The notes under the pieces: model-generated
Database searches by the model: none
What the model was told of the DNA's origin: nothing
What the model saw: the letters and a program-made list of their open reading frames with translations, nothing else
Part shown: in pieces, positions 32,347 through 40,865 of the stretch
How positions within the stretch are numbered: position 1 is the first letter of the stretch
Layout of the letters: every line of letters starts with the position of its first letter
NCBI GenBank assembly: GCA_044359955.1
Contig: JBIKLF010000019.1
Span: 1-47,894, forward strand
Direction of reading: 5' to 3'
Origin: JACTMZ01 sp044359955
GTDB lineage: Bacteria > Verrucomicrobiota > Verrucomicrobiia > Chthoniobacterales > JACTMZ01
DNA: 47,894 nt
Made by a program: the position numbers and the translations under genes

Positions 32347-33610
32347 TTCACTCCTCCTTCCCTTGAAACAACGGAAGCCACACCCGAAAAACGCACGCTC
32401 CGCTGGGCGCGGCCTGCGCCACACTCTGGTTGGGCTGGCACTCTGGTCTTTGGCCGGTTGCACCTTCCTGCCCAGTTCCGGCCCCTCGGGCTTCCGGATC
32501 CGGGCAGAAGCCAGCGAGAGCCGTGGTAAGCCCACCTACGAGTTGTTGCCCGTCAACTACGCCACCGTCGAGACCCTCAAGCGCTTCAGCCCTCGTCCAT
32601 CCTACCTCTCTGCCGATGGTCGGGAACTCGACACACTCTTCCGCGCCCAAGGCATTCAGAAACTTGGCCAAGGAAGCGCCCAAGCCGTTCAGGCCGGAGA
32701 TGTCGTCAGCGTAAATATTTTTGAAGCTGGGGGCGGACTTTTCAGTCCACTGCCGGCCGATGGACAGAGCGCCGGCACCCCTGTGACTTCACTGCCCGCC
32801 CAGCGCATCGACCAGCAAGGCGAAATCACCATTCCCTACGGCGGCCGCGTCCGTGCTTTGGGGCGCTTACCCGGCGACCTTCAAACCGAAATCACTGCTC
32901 TCCTGCAGGATAAAACCGTCAACCCCCAAGTCATGGTCAACGTCACCAAACGCGACGGCGGAGACCTGGTCAGCGTGGGCGGCGATGTGAAGAACCCCAG
33001 TCAGGTTCCTGTCACCCTCGCTGGCACAAGACTCGTCGACGCCATCACCGCCGCCGGCGGAAGCACCGTGCGGCCGCATCAAGCGATGGTCTCCGTCACC
33101 CGCGACGGGGTCACTCGCCACGACTCGCTGCAGGATATCTATGACAAGCAAACGAAAAACATCCTTCTTCAGCCGGGTGACACGGTCCTCTTGCGCAATC
33201 GCCCGCTCACTTATCTCGTCTTCGGCGCTGGAGGCAAAATCGGCAATCTCCCCATCGAGATCGAGGACCTCAGTCTGGCCGAGGCGATTGCCCGCTCCGG
33301 TGGACCCGATGACAACCGGGCCAACCCCTCCACCGTCTTCATCTACCGCCAGGAGTCCCGGCAGTTTCTTGACGCCATGGGCAAGAAAGACCTTCCCCCG
33401 GGCAGCACGCTACCGGTCATCTATCAGCTGCAAATCCAGGAACCGGAAGGCTTCTTTTACGCCAAGAGTTTCATGGTCCGCGACAAAGATATCCTGTATT
33501 ACGGCGCAGCCGGCAGTGTCGGAGTCCTCAAGTTCATGAGCCTGCTCAACGCTTTCTTCGCCCCGGCCCGGTCGGGCTTGAGCCTGACGAGCCCCGCCTC
33601 CGGATTCTGA
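32276..33610 (+). CDS. Polysaccharide export outer-membrane lipoprotein (OPX/Wza-KpsD family)
   Basis: This outer-membrane polysaccharide export protein has up to 444 residues. The lipoprotein signal LRHTLVGLALWSLAGC gives a lipobox LAGC. A Poly_export domain follows (AVQAGDVVSVNIFEAGGGLF; RIDQQGEITIPYGGRVRALG). SLBB-like domains (VSVGGDVKNPSQVPVTLAGT; LVFGAGGKIGNLPIEIEDLS) complete it. The frame opens at TTG 32276, and TTG 32363 (MKQRKPHPKN...) gives a more usual signal peptide, so the start is uncertain. It would form the outer-membrane channel for the KpsE/M/T transporter encoded downstream. Confidence 0.92.
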   Translation: MFNGWSCLGATTKGGSLSTAHPDDSLLLPLKQRKPHPKNARSAGRGLRHTLVGLALWSLAGCTFLPSSGPSGFRIRAEASESRGKPTYELLPVNYATVETLKRFSPRPSYLSADGRELDTLFRAQGIQKLGQGSAQAVQAGDVVSVNIFEAGGGLFSPLPADGQSAGTPVTSLPAQRIDQQGEITIPYGGRVRALGRLPGDLQTEITALLQDKTVNPQVMVNVTKRDGGDLVSVGGDVKNPSQVPVTLAGTRLVDAITAAGGSTVRPHQAMVSVTRDGVTRHDSLQDIYDKQTKNILLQPGDTVLLRNRPLTYLVFGAGGKIGNLPIEIEDLSLAEAIARSGGPDDNRANPSTVFIYRQESRQFLDAMGKKDLPPGSTLPVIYQLQIQEPEGFFYAKSFMVRDKDILYYGAAGSVGVLKFMSLLNAFFAPARSGLSLTSPASGF

Positions 33611-33644
33611 TCGCGCGCCGGTTCGCCGCCCGCAGGGTCTTTTG

Positions 33645-34475
33645 ATGATCCTTTCGCAGTCCATTTCATCCGCAGTTTCCTCCCGCAGTCGCTGGTTGCG
33701 GGAGGGGTTGCGCGAGCAGACCACCGTGGTCTGGGCCCTCATGATGCGCGAGGTCATGACGCGCTTCGGGCGCTACAAGCTGGGCTACCTTTGGGCCTTT
33801 CTCGAGCCCGTTGTCCACATCGCTGTATGGTTTGTCATCCGCATCCTCATCCGCGACCGCGGCGGCACCGCCGATATGTCCCCATGGCTTTTTCTCGGCA
33901 CCGGCATCATGCCTTTCCTCATGTTCATGGGCATGAGCAGCTACGTCGGAGGAGCTCTTTCCGCCAACCGCGGCTTGTTGGCCTTTCCGCCGGTCAAACC
34001 GATGGATACCATCATCTCCCGCTTTCTGCTCGAAGCTACGATCCTCATTGTTGTCGCTGTGGCGCTTTTCAGTGGCATGGTGATGTTTGGCGTGGCCTTG
34101 TGGCCGGACAGCCTCTTGACATTGATCGCGGCTGGGGGCGGCATGATGCTCCTCGGGGTGGGGTTCGGTCTCTGCAAAGCCATCGGCTCGGCCTTCTTTC
34201 CGGTCGTCAACCACTTCAACATGATCCTCACCCGCACGCTTTATCTCACCAGCGGGCTGATGTTTGACCCCGAAAGGCTGCCGCCTGATTTCCAGTATTG
34301 GATTTCCTTCAACCCCTGCCTCCATGGCATCCAGCTTTTCCGCCACGGCTACTCCCATCTTTATGTCACCACGCTGGCCGACCCTTGGTATCTTTATTCT
34401 TGGGCGCTCGGCCTTCTCACCCTGGGACTGCTGCTCGAGCGGCTCACACGCCACCGCATAAAGGATCTTCCATGA
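33645..34475 (+). CDS. kpsM: Capsule ABC transporter permease (KpsM-like)
   Basis: This 276-residue ABC-2 type permease has about six spans. The N-terminal amphipathic part REQTTVVWALMMREVMTRFG and GYLWAFLEPVVHIAVWFVI are hallmarks of KpsM/CtrC/BexB. SGLMFDPERLPPDFQYWISF and NPCLHGIQLFRHGYSHLYV match the C-terminal half. It moves capsular polysaccharide across the inner membrane. It overlaps kpsT by 4 bases (ATGA). The ATG at 33645 is preferred over the adjacent TTG. Confidence 0.93.
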   Translation: MILSQSISSAVSSRSRWLREGLREQTTVVWALMMREVMTRFGRYKLGYLWAFLEPVVHIAVWFVIRILIRDRGGTADMSPWLFLGTGIMPFLMFMGMSSYVGGALSANRGLLAFPPVKPMDTIISRFLLEATILIVVAVALFSGMVMFGVALWPDSLLTLIAAGGGMMLLGVGFGLCKAIGSAFFPVVNHFNMILTRTLYLTSGLMFDPERLPPDFQYWISFNPCLHGIQLFRHGYSHLYVTTLADPWYLYSWALGLLTLGLLLERLTRHRIKDLP

Positions 34476-35125
34476 TCACGCTCGAGCACGTCACCAAGAC
34501 CTACCGGATCGAGGGCGGCATCAAACTGGTCCTTGACGACATCGACTTTGTTTTCCCCTCCGGCCTCAGCGTCGGCGTCCTCGGCATGAATGGCGCCGGC
34601 AAATCCACCCTTCTCCGACTATTGTCCGGGGCCGATGAACCGACCTGCGGGCGCGTGCACCGCCAATGCCGCATTTCCTGGCCAGTCTCGCTTGGAGGAT
34701 TCAGTGGCTCCATGACCGGCGAGGAAAACGTCCGATTTGTCAGCCGTCTCTACGGTGTCGATCATCGCCAAGTCGTGGACTATGTGGCGGCTTTCTCCGA
34801 GCTTGGTGACGACCTCTACCAGCCGACGAGGACTTACTCGGCGGGCATGCGCGGACGCCTCTCCTTCGCCCTCAGCTTGGCCCTTGACTTCGACACCTAC
34901 ATCATCGACGAGGGCCACGCGACCGGGGACGCCCGCTTTGCCAAGCGCTTCAACGAGGAGTGGCGCAAGCGCCTCTCCCGGTCCAATATCATTATGGTCT
35001 CCCACAATGCCCGCAGCATCCAGCAGCACTGCACCCACGCCGCCATTCTGCACCAAGGGAAGATGAGCTGCTTGTTGCCGGTCGGTGAAGCCTTGCCTAT
35101 GTATAACCAGCTGCTGGCCATCTGA
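34472..35125 (+). CDS. kpsT: Capsule ABC transporter ATPase (KpsT-like)
   Basis: This ATPase has 217 residues, the KpsT length. Walker A is GMNGAGKSTLLRLLSG (about 38-53). The signature region is TYSAGMRGRLSFALSLAL, the form usual in capsule exporters rather than LSGGQ. Walker B is TYIIDEG, and the switch His is in IIMVSHNARSIQQHC. It powers export through KpsM. The absence of a C-terminal carbohydrate-binding extension suggests the KpsT/CtrD mode rather than the Wzt O-antigen mode. Confidence 0.95.
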   Translation: MITLEHVTKTYRIEGGIKLVLDDIDFVFPSGLSVGVLGMNGAGKSTLLRLLSGADEPTCGRVHRQCRISWPVSLGGFSGSMTGEENVRFVSRLYGVDHRQVVDYVAAFSELGDDLYQPTRTYSAGMRGRLSFALSLALDFDTYIIDEGHATGDARFAKRFNEEWRKRLSRSNIIMVSHNARSIQQHCTHAAILHQGKMSCLLPVGEALPMYNQLLAI

Positions 35126-35129
35126 TCCC

Positions 35130-36428
35130 ATGTCTACCACGCCGCACATTCCTGAAAATCCGCCCAACGGCCCAAACCGGGCCCGCCGCCGACGCGCCGG
35201 ACGTCCACCCGAGGCCCTCGCCCCGCTCCAAGAATTGCCCCCGGCGATCTCGGCGGCCCACACGGTGGAGAGTATTTTTCCCGCCACCGCCACGGCGCCC
35301 CAACAGCCCCAAGCCCCCCCGCTGCTCCGGCGCCGGTTCCGCTCCGGGTTCTGGTTTGTCGGGATCCCGACGTTTCTCGCCGTTCTCTACTTCGGTCTCT
35401 TGGCCAGCGACCAGTTCTACGCCACCGCACAATACGCCATCCGCTTCCCCAACCCTGCCACGTCCTCACTCGGCGGTGCTGGCGGCGGTTTGGGCGGCAT
35501 GCTCGGCTCCAGCCCCGCCGCCGCAGCCTCGGACATGTTTATCGTGCGCGACTACATCCTGAGTCACCAGATTCTCCGCGATCTTGAGCCCCGCATCGAC
35601 GTGCGCGCCATCTACTCGCGACCGGAAGCCGATTGGTTCGTCCGCCTGCCCCACGGGGTCAGCGAGGAGGACCTTCTCGAATACTGGCGGGGCATGATCA
35701 CCTTGCGCTATGACATGACCACGGGCATCAGCCACCTCGGGGTGCGCGCTTTCACCGCCGAGGATTCCCGTCTCGTCGCCGGTGAAATCCTCGCGCTGAG
35801 CGAGCAACTCGTCAATCACCTCTCCGAGCGCGCACAGACGGATCGCGTGGATCTCGCGCAGCACGACGTGGATGGCACCTTGGCCCGGGTGCGGTCGACT
35901 TTCGACGGCCTGCAGAATTATCAGCAGGCCGCCGGCCAAGTGCATCCCGAGGGCTTCGTCCTGGCGCGCAGCGAAATCGAGGGCCGGCTCGAAGGGGAAA
36001 TTAGCCGCTATGAGACCCAAATCGAGCAGTTGCGCCGCGAACTGCCCGATAATGCGCCGAATATCCTGCAACTGGTCAAACGCCTCGACATTGCGCAAAA
36101 ACAGCTCGCGGCGGAACGGGCGCGCTCCACCTTCTCAGCAGGGGAGAACGGTTCTTCCGCCTCCGAGGTGTTCACCGAGTTTTCCAAACTCAAGCTCGAG
36201 AGCGAGTTCGCCGCCAAAGCCTACGATTCAGCCCTCACCTCTCTGGAACAGGCCCGCATGGAAGCCGCCAAGCAAGACCGCTACCTCGAAGATTTCGTCC
36301 GTCCCCAGTTGCCCGACGCCCCCGAGTTTCCCCGCCGGGCTCGCAACATCCTTTTCGTCGCCCTCGGATCCTTCCTCGTCTGGTCCATCGGCAGCCTGCT
36401 GATCTCCGCGATCCGCGAGCATCTTTGA
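35130..36428 (+). CDS. kpsE: Capsule export inner-membrane/periplasmic adaptor (KpsE/CtrB/BexC-like)
   Basis: This 432-residue PCP-3 type protein has a Pro/Arg-rich cytoplasmic N-terminus (about 1-75). A first span follows, GFWFVGIPTFLAVLYFGLLA, then a periplasmic domain (SDMFIVRDYILSHQILRDLE; ITLRYDMTTGISHLGVRAFT). A long coiled coil lies at about 230-390, and a C-terminal span ILFVALGSFLVWSIGSLLIS ends the protein. It links the ABC transporter to the OPX channel. A Gly/Ala-rich insert GGAGGGLGGMLGSSPAAAAS lies at about 113-132. It begins 4 bases after kpsT. Confidence 0.92.
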   Translation: MSTTPHIPENPPNGPNRARRRRAGRPPEALAPLQELPPAISAAHTVESIFPATATAPQQPQAPPLLRRRFRSGFWFVGIPTFLAVLYFGLLASDQFYATAQYAIRFPNPATSSLGGAGGGLGGMLGSSPAAAASDMFIVRDYILSHQILRDLEPRIDVRAIYSRPEADWFVRLPHGVSEEDLLEYWRGMITLRYDMTTGISHLGVRAFTAEDSRLVAGEILALSEQLVNHLSERAQTDRVDLAQHDVDGTLARVRSTFDGLQNYQQAAGQVHPEGFVLARSEIEGRLEGEISRYETQIEQLRRELPDNAPNILQLVKRLDIAQKQLAAERARSTFSAGENGSSASEVFTEFSKLKLESEFAAKAYDSALTSLEQARMEAAKQDRYLEDFVRPQLPDAPEFPRRARNILFVALGSFLVWSIGSLLISAIREHL

Positions 36429-38980
36429 GCGCCTTCGGCTCGCCCACGCCTCCCGTTCCCGCCACCGTGCAAAAACAAGCCACACGCTTCCTAGGCTTCC
36501 TCCTGTTGTCCTGCGGCCCGCGTTCCTCCTCCGGCCGGCTTCGTCATTGGTGGCTGCGCTATGCCTCCCGCTTGGTGCGCCGGTCGGGACTTTTCGACGA
36601 GGACTATTACGACCAACGGAATCCCGATGTAGCGGCCGATGGCATGGATCTCCTGCGTCACTACCTGCTCTATGGGGACCGCGAGGGCCGGCAGCCCATG
36701 CCGTGGTTCGATCCGGAGCACTATCGGCGATCGGGGCCCGTCAAGATTGCCCGCAAACACAACGCACTGCTCCACTACCTGCTGATAGGCCGTTTCTCGA
36801 ACCCGGAGGTCGGCCCGCAGTTCCACGCCGGCCATTTCCTCTCCGTGAACCGCGATGCCCGCCTCAACCGCCATGAGCCTCTCGCTTGGTCCCTGCGCCG
36901 GGGCGCACCTCCCTCCGAGACCCATACACCTTATGCTTTACACCACGCTCCGTTGGCATCTTCGGCCCCGTCCGACGCGGAATGGGACACCCTTCCGGCA
37001 CGTCGCGGAGGCGAACCACTGGTTGATGTCATAGTTCCGGTCTACGGGGGACGCGAGGAAACCCTCCGTTGCCTCCACGGCGTGCTGAACGCCCCGCAAG
37101 AGACCACCTTTCACCTCGTGGTGGTCAACGACGCCAGCCCCGACAAGGAACTCGCCATGACCCTGCGTGATCTGGCCGCCCGCAACCTCATCGAACTTGT
37201 GGAAAATCGGCGCAACCTCGGCTTTGTCTCCTCCGTCAACCGCGCCCTCCTCTTGCACCCCGATCGTGATGCCGTGCTGCTCAATGCCGATACCGAGCCA
37301 CACAATGACTGGATCGACCGCCTGCGCGCGACGGCCTACCGGCATCCCCGTGTCGCCACCGTGACCCCCCTGTCCAACAACGCCACCATCGCCAGCTATC
37401 CGCGCTTCGACCGCGACAACCCGGGCCCCCTCGAACTCACTTCGCGGGAATTCGACCAGCTCACCGCGCAGACCAACCGCGGCACCTGTGTGTCCGCCCC
37501 CACCGGCGTCGGCTTCTGCCTGTATGTTCGTCGGGCCGCGCTTGACGAGGTGGGTCTTTTCGACGAAGTGGCGTTCGGCCGCGGCTACGGCGAGGAAAAC
37601 GACTTTTGCCGCCGCGCCGCGGCCGCCGGCTGGGACCACCGCATCGCCGCCGATGTCTACGTCTGGCATTGGGGCACGCGTTCCTTCAAAGGCCTCAAAG
37701 GCAAGCGCGTGCGCCATGCCATGCAAGTCATGGATCAGCGGCACCCCGACTACCGCCTCAAGGTGGCGGAGTTCGCCGCCGACGATCCCCTCGCCCCGCT
37801 CCGCACCGGACTCGATCGCGCCCGCCTTTTGCGCCAGCGGACGCCAGACGGCAATGTGCTGGTGCTCATGCACACCCGAGGGGGCGGCGCGGCCAAGCAC
37901 TTGGAGGAGGAATTCCAACGTCTCACCGAGCGCCATTTGGGAGGCTTTCTTCTCCAGCCTGAATCCGAGGATTACGGCCGGCTCAGCGCCATCGGCCTGC
38001 CTCGCCTGCCGAATCTGCCCCCCATCGACCTCACCTGCCCGGCCCAACTCGAAGCCCTCCTCGAATGGCTTGGTATCAGCGAGATCCACATCCATCAGCT
38101 AGTCGATTTCCCGCGCGCCATCACCGGCCAAGGCCGGGGCACGGCGCGCGGCATCGCCACCGCCGCCCGCCGCCGCGGGATCCCCTTCGACTTCTACATC
38201 CACGACTACCAATACATTTGCCCGCGCATCAACCTCGTGAGTTCCGGCTCCATCTACTGCGGCGAGCCGGATGAAAACGCTTGCCGCCACTGCCTTTCGC
38301 GCCGGATTCACGGCATCGAAAACCCACGGGTCACCGACATCCGTGCTTGGCGCATCCGGCATGGCACACTTCTGGCCCGCGCCCGGCGTGTCGTCGTCCC
38401 CGACCGGGATGTTCTGCAGCGACTATCGACCTACTACCCGCATGCGCACTATCTCGTGCGCCCGCATGAGGATGCCGCCGAATTTCCTCCGACCTTGCCC
38501 CGCCGCGCCGGATGCTCCGGTCCGCTCCGTATCGTCGTGCCCGGCGCCATCAGCGTCGTCAAAGGCTACGATGTCATCCTCGCCGTGGCGCAGGCTGCCA
38601 AGCGGCGGCGCCTGCCCCTTGAAATTGTCGTCATGGGCTACACCCGCCGGGACAAGGATCTGGCAAAGGCCGGCGTGAAAATCACCGGACGCTATGCGGA
38701 CGACGAAGCCGCATCGATCTTGCAGGATATCGATGCCGACGTCGCCTGGATCCCCTCCGTCTGGCCGGAGGCCTACTGCTACGCCCTGTCCATCCCGCTC
38801 CGGGCGGGTCTGGCGGTCGCTGCGTTCGACCTCGGCGCGCAGGCCTCTCGCCTGCGCCACCATGGCGGCCCGCACCTCCTCCTTCCCCTCAGCCTCACCC
38901 GCCACCCCCGCAAGCTCGCCACCGCGCTGCAAAAATTCGCCGCCGCTCAACGTTCATCGGCACAACAAGAAGCCGCCTGA
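36425..38980 (+). CDS. Two-domain glycosyltransferase (GT2 + GT4)
   Basis: This 851-residue protein starts with two to three copies of a short GT-associated repeat (LFDEDYYDQRNPDV...HYLLYGDREGRQPMPWFD; about 55-155). A GT2 domain follows (about 200-450; DVIVPVYGGREETLRCL, VVVNDASPDKEL, the DxD-like LLNADTEPHNDW, and GRGYGEENDFCRRAAAAGWD). The C-terminal GT4-type part (about 480-840) has VLVLMHTRGGGAAKHLEEEF, FYIHDYQYICPRINLV and DVAWIPSVWPEAYCYALSIP. It probably adds two successive sugars to the capsule chain. The TTG start overlaps the kpsE stop (TTGA). Confidence 0.9.
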   Translation: MSAFGSPTPPVPATVQKQATRFLGFLLLSCGPRSSSGRLRHWWLRYASRLVRRSGLFDEDYYDQRNPDVAADGMDLLRHYLLYGDREGRQPMPWFDPEHYRRSGPVKIARKHNALLHYLLIGRFSNPEVGPQFHAGHFLSVNRDARLNRHEPLAWSLRRGAPPSETHTPYALHHAPLASSAPSDAEWDTLPARRGGEPLVDVIVPVYGGREETLRCLHGVLNAPQETTFHLVVVNDASPDKELAMTLRDLAARNLIELVENRRNLGFVSSVNRALLLHPDRDAVLLNADTEPHNDWIDRLRATAYRHPRVATVTPLSNNATIASYPRFDRDNPGPLELTSREFDQLTAQTNRGTCVSAPTGVGFCLYVRRAALDEVGLFDEVAFGRGYGEENDFCRRAAAAGWDHRIAADVYVWHWGTRSFKGLKGKRVRHAMQVMDQRHPDYRLKVAEFAADDPLAPLRTGLDRARLLRQRTPDGNVLVLMHTRGGGAAKHLEEEFQRLTERHLGGFLLQPESEDYGRLSAIGLPRLPNLPPIDLTCPAQLEALLEWLGISEIHIHQLVDFPRAITGQGRGTARGIATAARRRGIPFDFYIHDYQYICPRINLVSSGSIYCGEPDENACRHCLSRRIHGIENPRVTDIRAWRIRHGTLLARARRVVVPDRDVLQRLSTYYPHAHYLVRPHEDAAEFPPTLPRRAGCSGPLRIVVPGAISVVKGYDVILAVAQAAKRRRLPLEIVVMGYTRRDKDLAKAGVKITGRYADDEAASILQDIDADVAWIPSVWPEAYCYALSIPLRAGLAVAAFDLGAQASRLRHHGGPHLLLPLSLTRHPRKLATALQKFAAAQRSSAQQEAA

Positions 38981-39301
38981 AGCCTCCACGCATAGCGCCG
39001 ACGGCCCATAGGCAATTACACGAAAGAACACGAATAGCAGAGCTTGGTCCTGCGACCGCGGGACCGGCGGACAGCCCGCGCCGGCGGGACAAAAGCGGTG
39101 AAGTGATGCGACAGTAGCAAGCTCGCTTGCGCGGTCCGCATCACCTCTCCGCCGGTCAGGGCAACGCCCTGACACAGGCCGCCTCCCCTTTCGTGTTATT
39201 TCGTGTGGTTCGTGGACAAAAACCTCCGACTTCTGACCGCTGCTCTCTGGCTGCTGGCCCCTCTCCACTGACCTCCTTGCCCACCCCGCTCCGCGCTTAC
39301 C
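38981..39301. repeat. Gene-free gap with 17-bp inverted repeat and internal hairpins
   Basis: ACACGAAAGAACACGAA (39018-39034) matches the reverse complement of 39190-39206 at 16 of 17 positions, delimiting a 189-bp block. Inside, GCAAGCTCGCTTGC forms a small hairpin. CGGTGAAGTGATGCG pairs imperfectly with CGCATCACCTCTCCG. A GC-rich segment near 39059-39090 can also fold. It looks like a MITE-type or structured intergenic repeat. No gene is seen. Confidence 0.5.
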
Positions 39302-39853
39302 ATGAAAAAACTCCCAACCAAAATCCAAGACGCTTGGCTGCTCAAACCCAAGGTCTTAGGCGACGCGCGCGGCTTCTTCCTCGAATCGTGGAACCGCGAG
39401 ACATTCCGCGGGATCGGGCTCGACGTTGATTTCGTGCAGGACAACCACAGCCGCTCTTCCAAACACGTCCTGCGCGGCCTGCACTACCAGATCGGCGACC
39501 TCGCCCAAGGGAAACTTGTCTGGGTCACCTCCGGCACCGTCTTCGACGTCATCGTCGACTTGCGCCGCAGCTCCCCCACCTTCGGCGCGTGGGACGGCTA
39601 TGTGCTCAACACCGAAACCCACGACCGCCTCTACGTCCCGCCCGGTTGCGCCCACGGCTTCATGGTCCTGAGCGAAACCTGCGATTTTTTCTACAAAGTC
39701 AGCACGCCCTACGATCCCGAGGCCGACCGCGCCCTGCGCTGGAACGATCCCGACCTCGCCATCGACTGGCCGATCGAAATCGGCCTCGAACCCATCGTCT
39801 CCCCCAGAGACGCCGCCGCGGCCTCCTTCGCGGATTGCGAAAAATACGACTGA
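39302..39853 (+). CDS. rfbC: dTDP-4-dehydrorhamnose 3,5-epimerase
   Basis: This 183-residue RmlC cupin enzyme acts third in dTDP-L-rhamnose synthesis. RGFFLESWNRETF, VQDNHSRSSKHVLRGLHYQI (with the catalytic His), GTVFDVIVDLRRSSPTFGAW, YVPPGCAHGFMVLSE and FFYKVSTPYDPEADRALRWN are the standard motifs. RmlA, RmlB and RmlD are not in the window, so dTDP-rhamnose (or a related deoxysugar) synthesis must be completed elsewhere. It stands alone between a structured gap and repeat island III. Confidence 0.95.
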   Translation: MKKLPTKIQDAWLLKPKVLGDARGFFLESWNRETFRGIGLDVDFVQDNHSRSSKHVLRGLHYQIGDLAQGKLVWVTSGTVFDVIVDLRRSSPTFGAWDGYVLNTETHDRLYVPPGCAHGFMVLSETCDFFYKVSTPYDPEADRALRWNDPDLAIDWPIEIGLEPIVSPRDAAAASFADCEKYD

Positions 39854-40865
39854 TCGCTGAGCGCGCGGATACACTCAGGCAAAACTCCGCTCCCCGCAGG
39901 CGCAGAGCGCAATGTTCAGCAGGCTCGATGCCCTGCGCCCCGAGCCAGCACAGTTTGAAATCTGTAAGTGTTAAGAGCAGGGAGCGTGAAGCGTGGAGCA
40001 GGGAGCCTCTGAAATCCGACCTCTGAACCACCGCAACACCGCCCTACCGAAAAACCGAACACCGCAGCCTCCCGCCTCCGCGGCGCCGGGGGCCTTGCGC
40101 CCCCGGACCGCAACAGGTGTTGCTTGGGCCAAGGCCAAAGCCTGGGCACGAGCTTTCCCGCCCAGCGGGAAACACCTGTTGCGGTCGCAGGACACAAGGT
40201 CCTGCACGCCACCCTCCGCCTTCTCTTCCCCCTCAGTCCTCAGGTTTCCAGCCTTTTCCCCGCTCCCCGCTCACAAAGTTTAAAGTCTTAAGTTTGTAAG
40301 TTTTAAGTTCTGACTCCGCCCTTCGTTCACTTCGTTACCTTCTGTTAACCCTCTGTGATCCCCGCCCTCAGGTCTCCGGTCTCAGGTCTCCGCCTTTTCC
40401 CCGCTCCTCCCTCCGCCTGAACACTGAACCACCGAACCACCGAACACCGCGGCCTCCAGCCGCTCCTCCCTCAGGTCTCAAACTCAAGTTTGCCCTCGCC
40501 CCGCATACGCGGCATTCACGTTGTCTACGTCCGCCACAGCGGACTCCGGCTCTCCGCCGGAAACCCGCCGAGTGCCGGGGTCACACGGCACGAGGCATCG
40601 TTGTTCATCCGCGTTAATCGGTGGCTACGCCTTTTTGATCGCATCAGCGACCTGTCTCGCTTCGCTCGGCTGTTCTTCCGGCCTTTCTCACTCAGCTTTC
40701 AAACTCAAGTTTGGTCGCCGCGGCGACCTATCTCCGGCGTACACGCCTCCGGTTCAGCTTTCAGCTCTCCGCCCTGTGCTGTCTCCCTCCCCTCCCCGTT
40801 ATTAGCACTTGCCCACTCCAATGGTTGTAACTACTACTCGCGGACCGCGAATCGTTTGAGAAGCC
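39854..40865. repeat. Heptad-repeat island III
   Basis: This 1-kb gene-free stretch has the same modules as island I. A diverged (a)/(b) stretch, TTCAGCAGGCTCGATGCC then AGCACAGTTT, lies near 39914-39957. (b) GTTTAAAGTCTTAAGTTTG starts at 40278. (K) CTTCGTTCACTTCGTTACCT starts at 40321. (c) CTCAGGTCTCC units lie near 40367-40395. (d) TGAACACTGAACCACCGAAC lies near 40419-40440, then GCGGCCTCCAGCCGCTCC, exactly as in island I. Further (c)-like units are at about 40468-40492. The b-K-c-d order is conserved across 10 kb. Confidence 0.75.
40106..40186. repeat. 16-bp perfect inverted repeat inside island III
   Basis: GACCGCAACAGGTGTT (40106-40121) is the exact reverse complement of 40171-40186. 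It is flanked on the left by a GGGGGCC...GCCCCC hairpin (about 40088-40104) and on the right by GCAGGAC-ACAAG-GTCCTGC (40187-40205). The group of three hairpins looks like a structured RNA or a repeat-type element interrupting the heptad island. Confidence 0.6.

Noticed and set aside
34822..34860. Non-canonical ABC signature (YSAGMRGRL) in KpsT as a defect
   Set aside because: Capsule exporters of the KpsT/CtrD group normally have this form, so it is not a loss of function.
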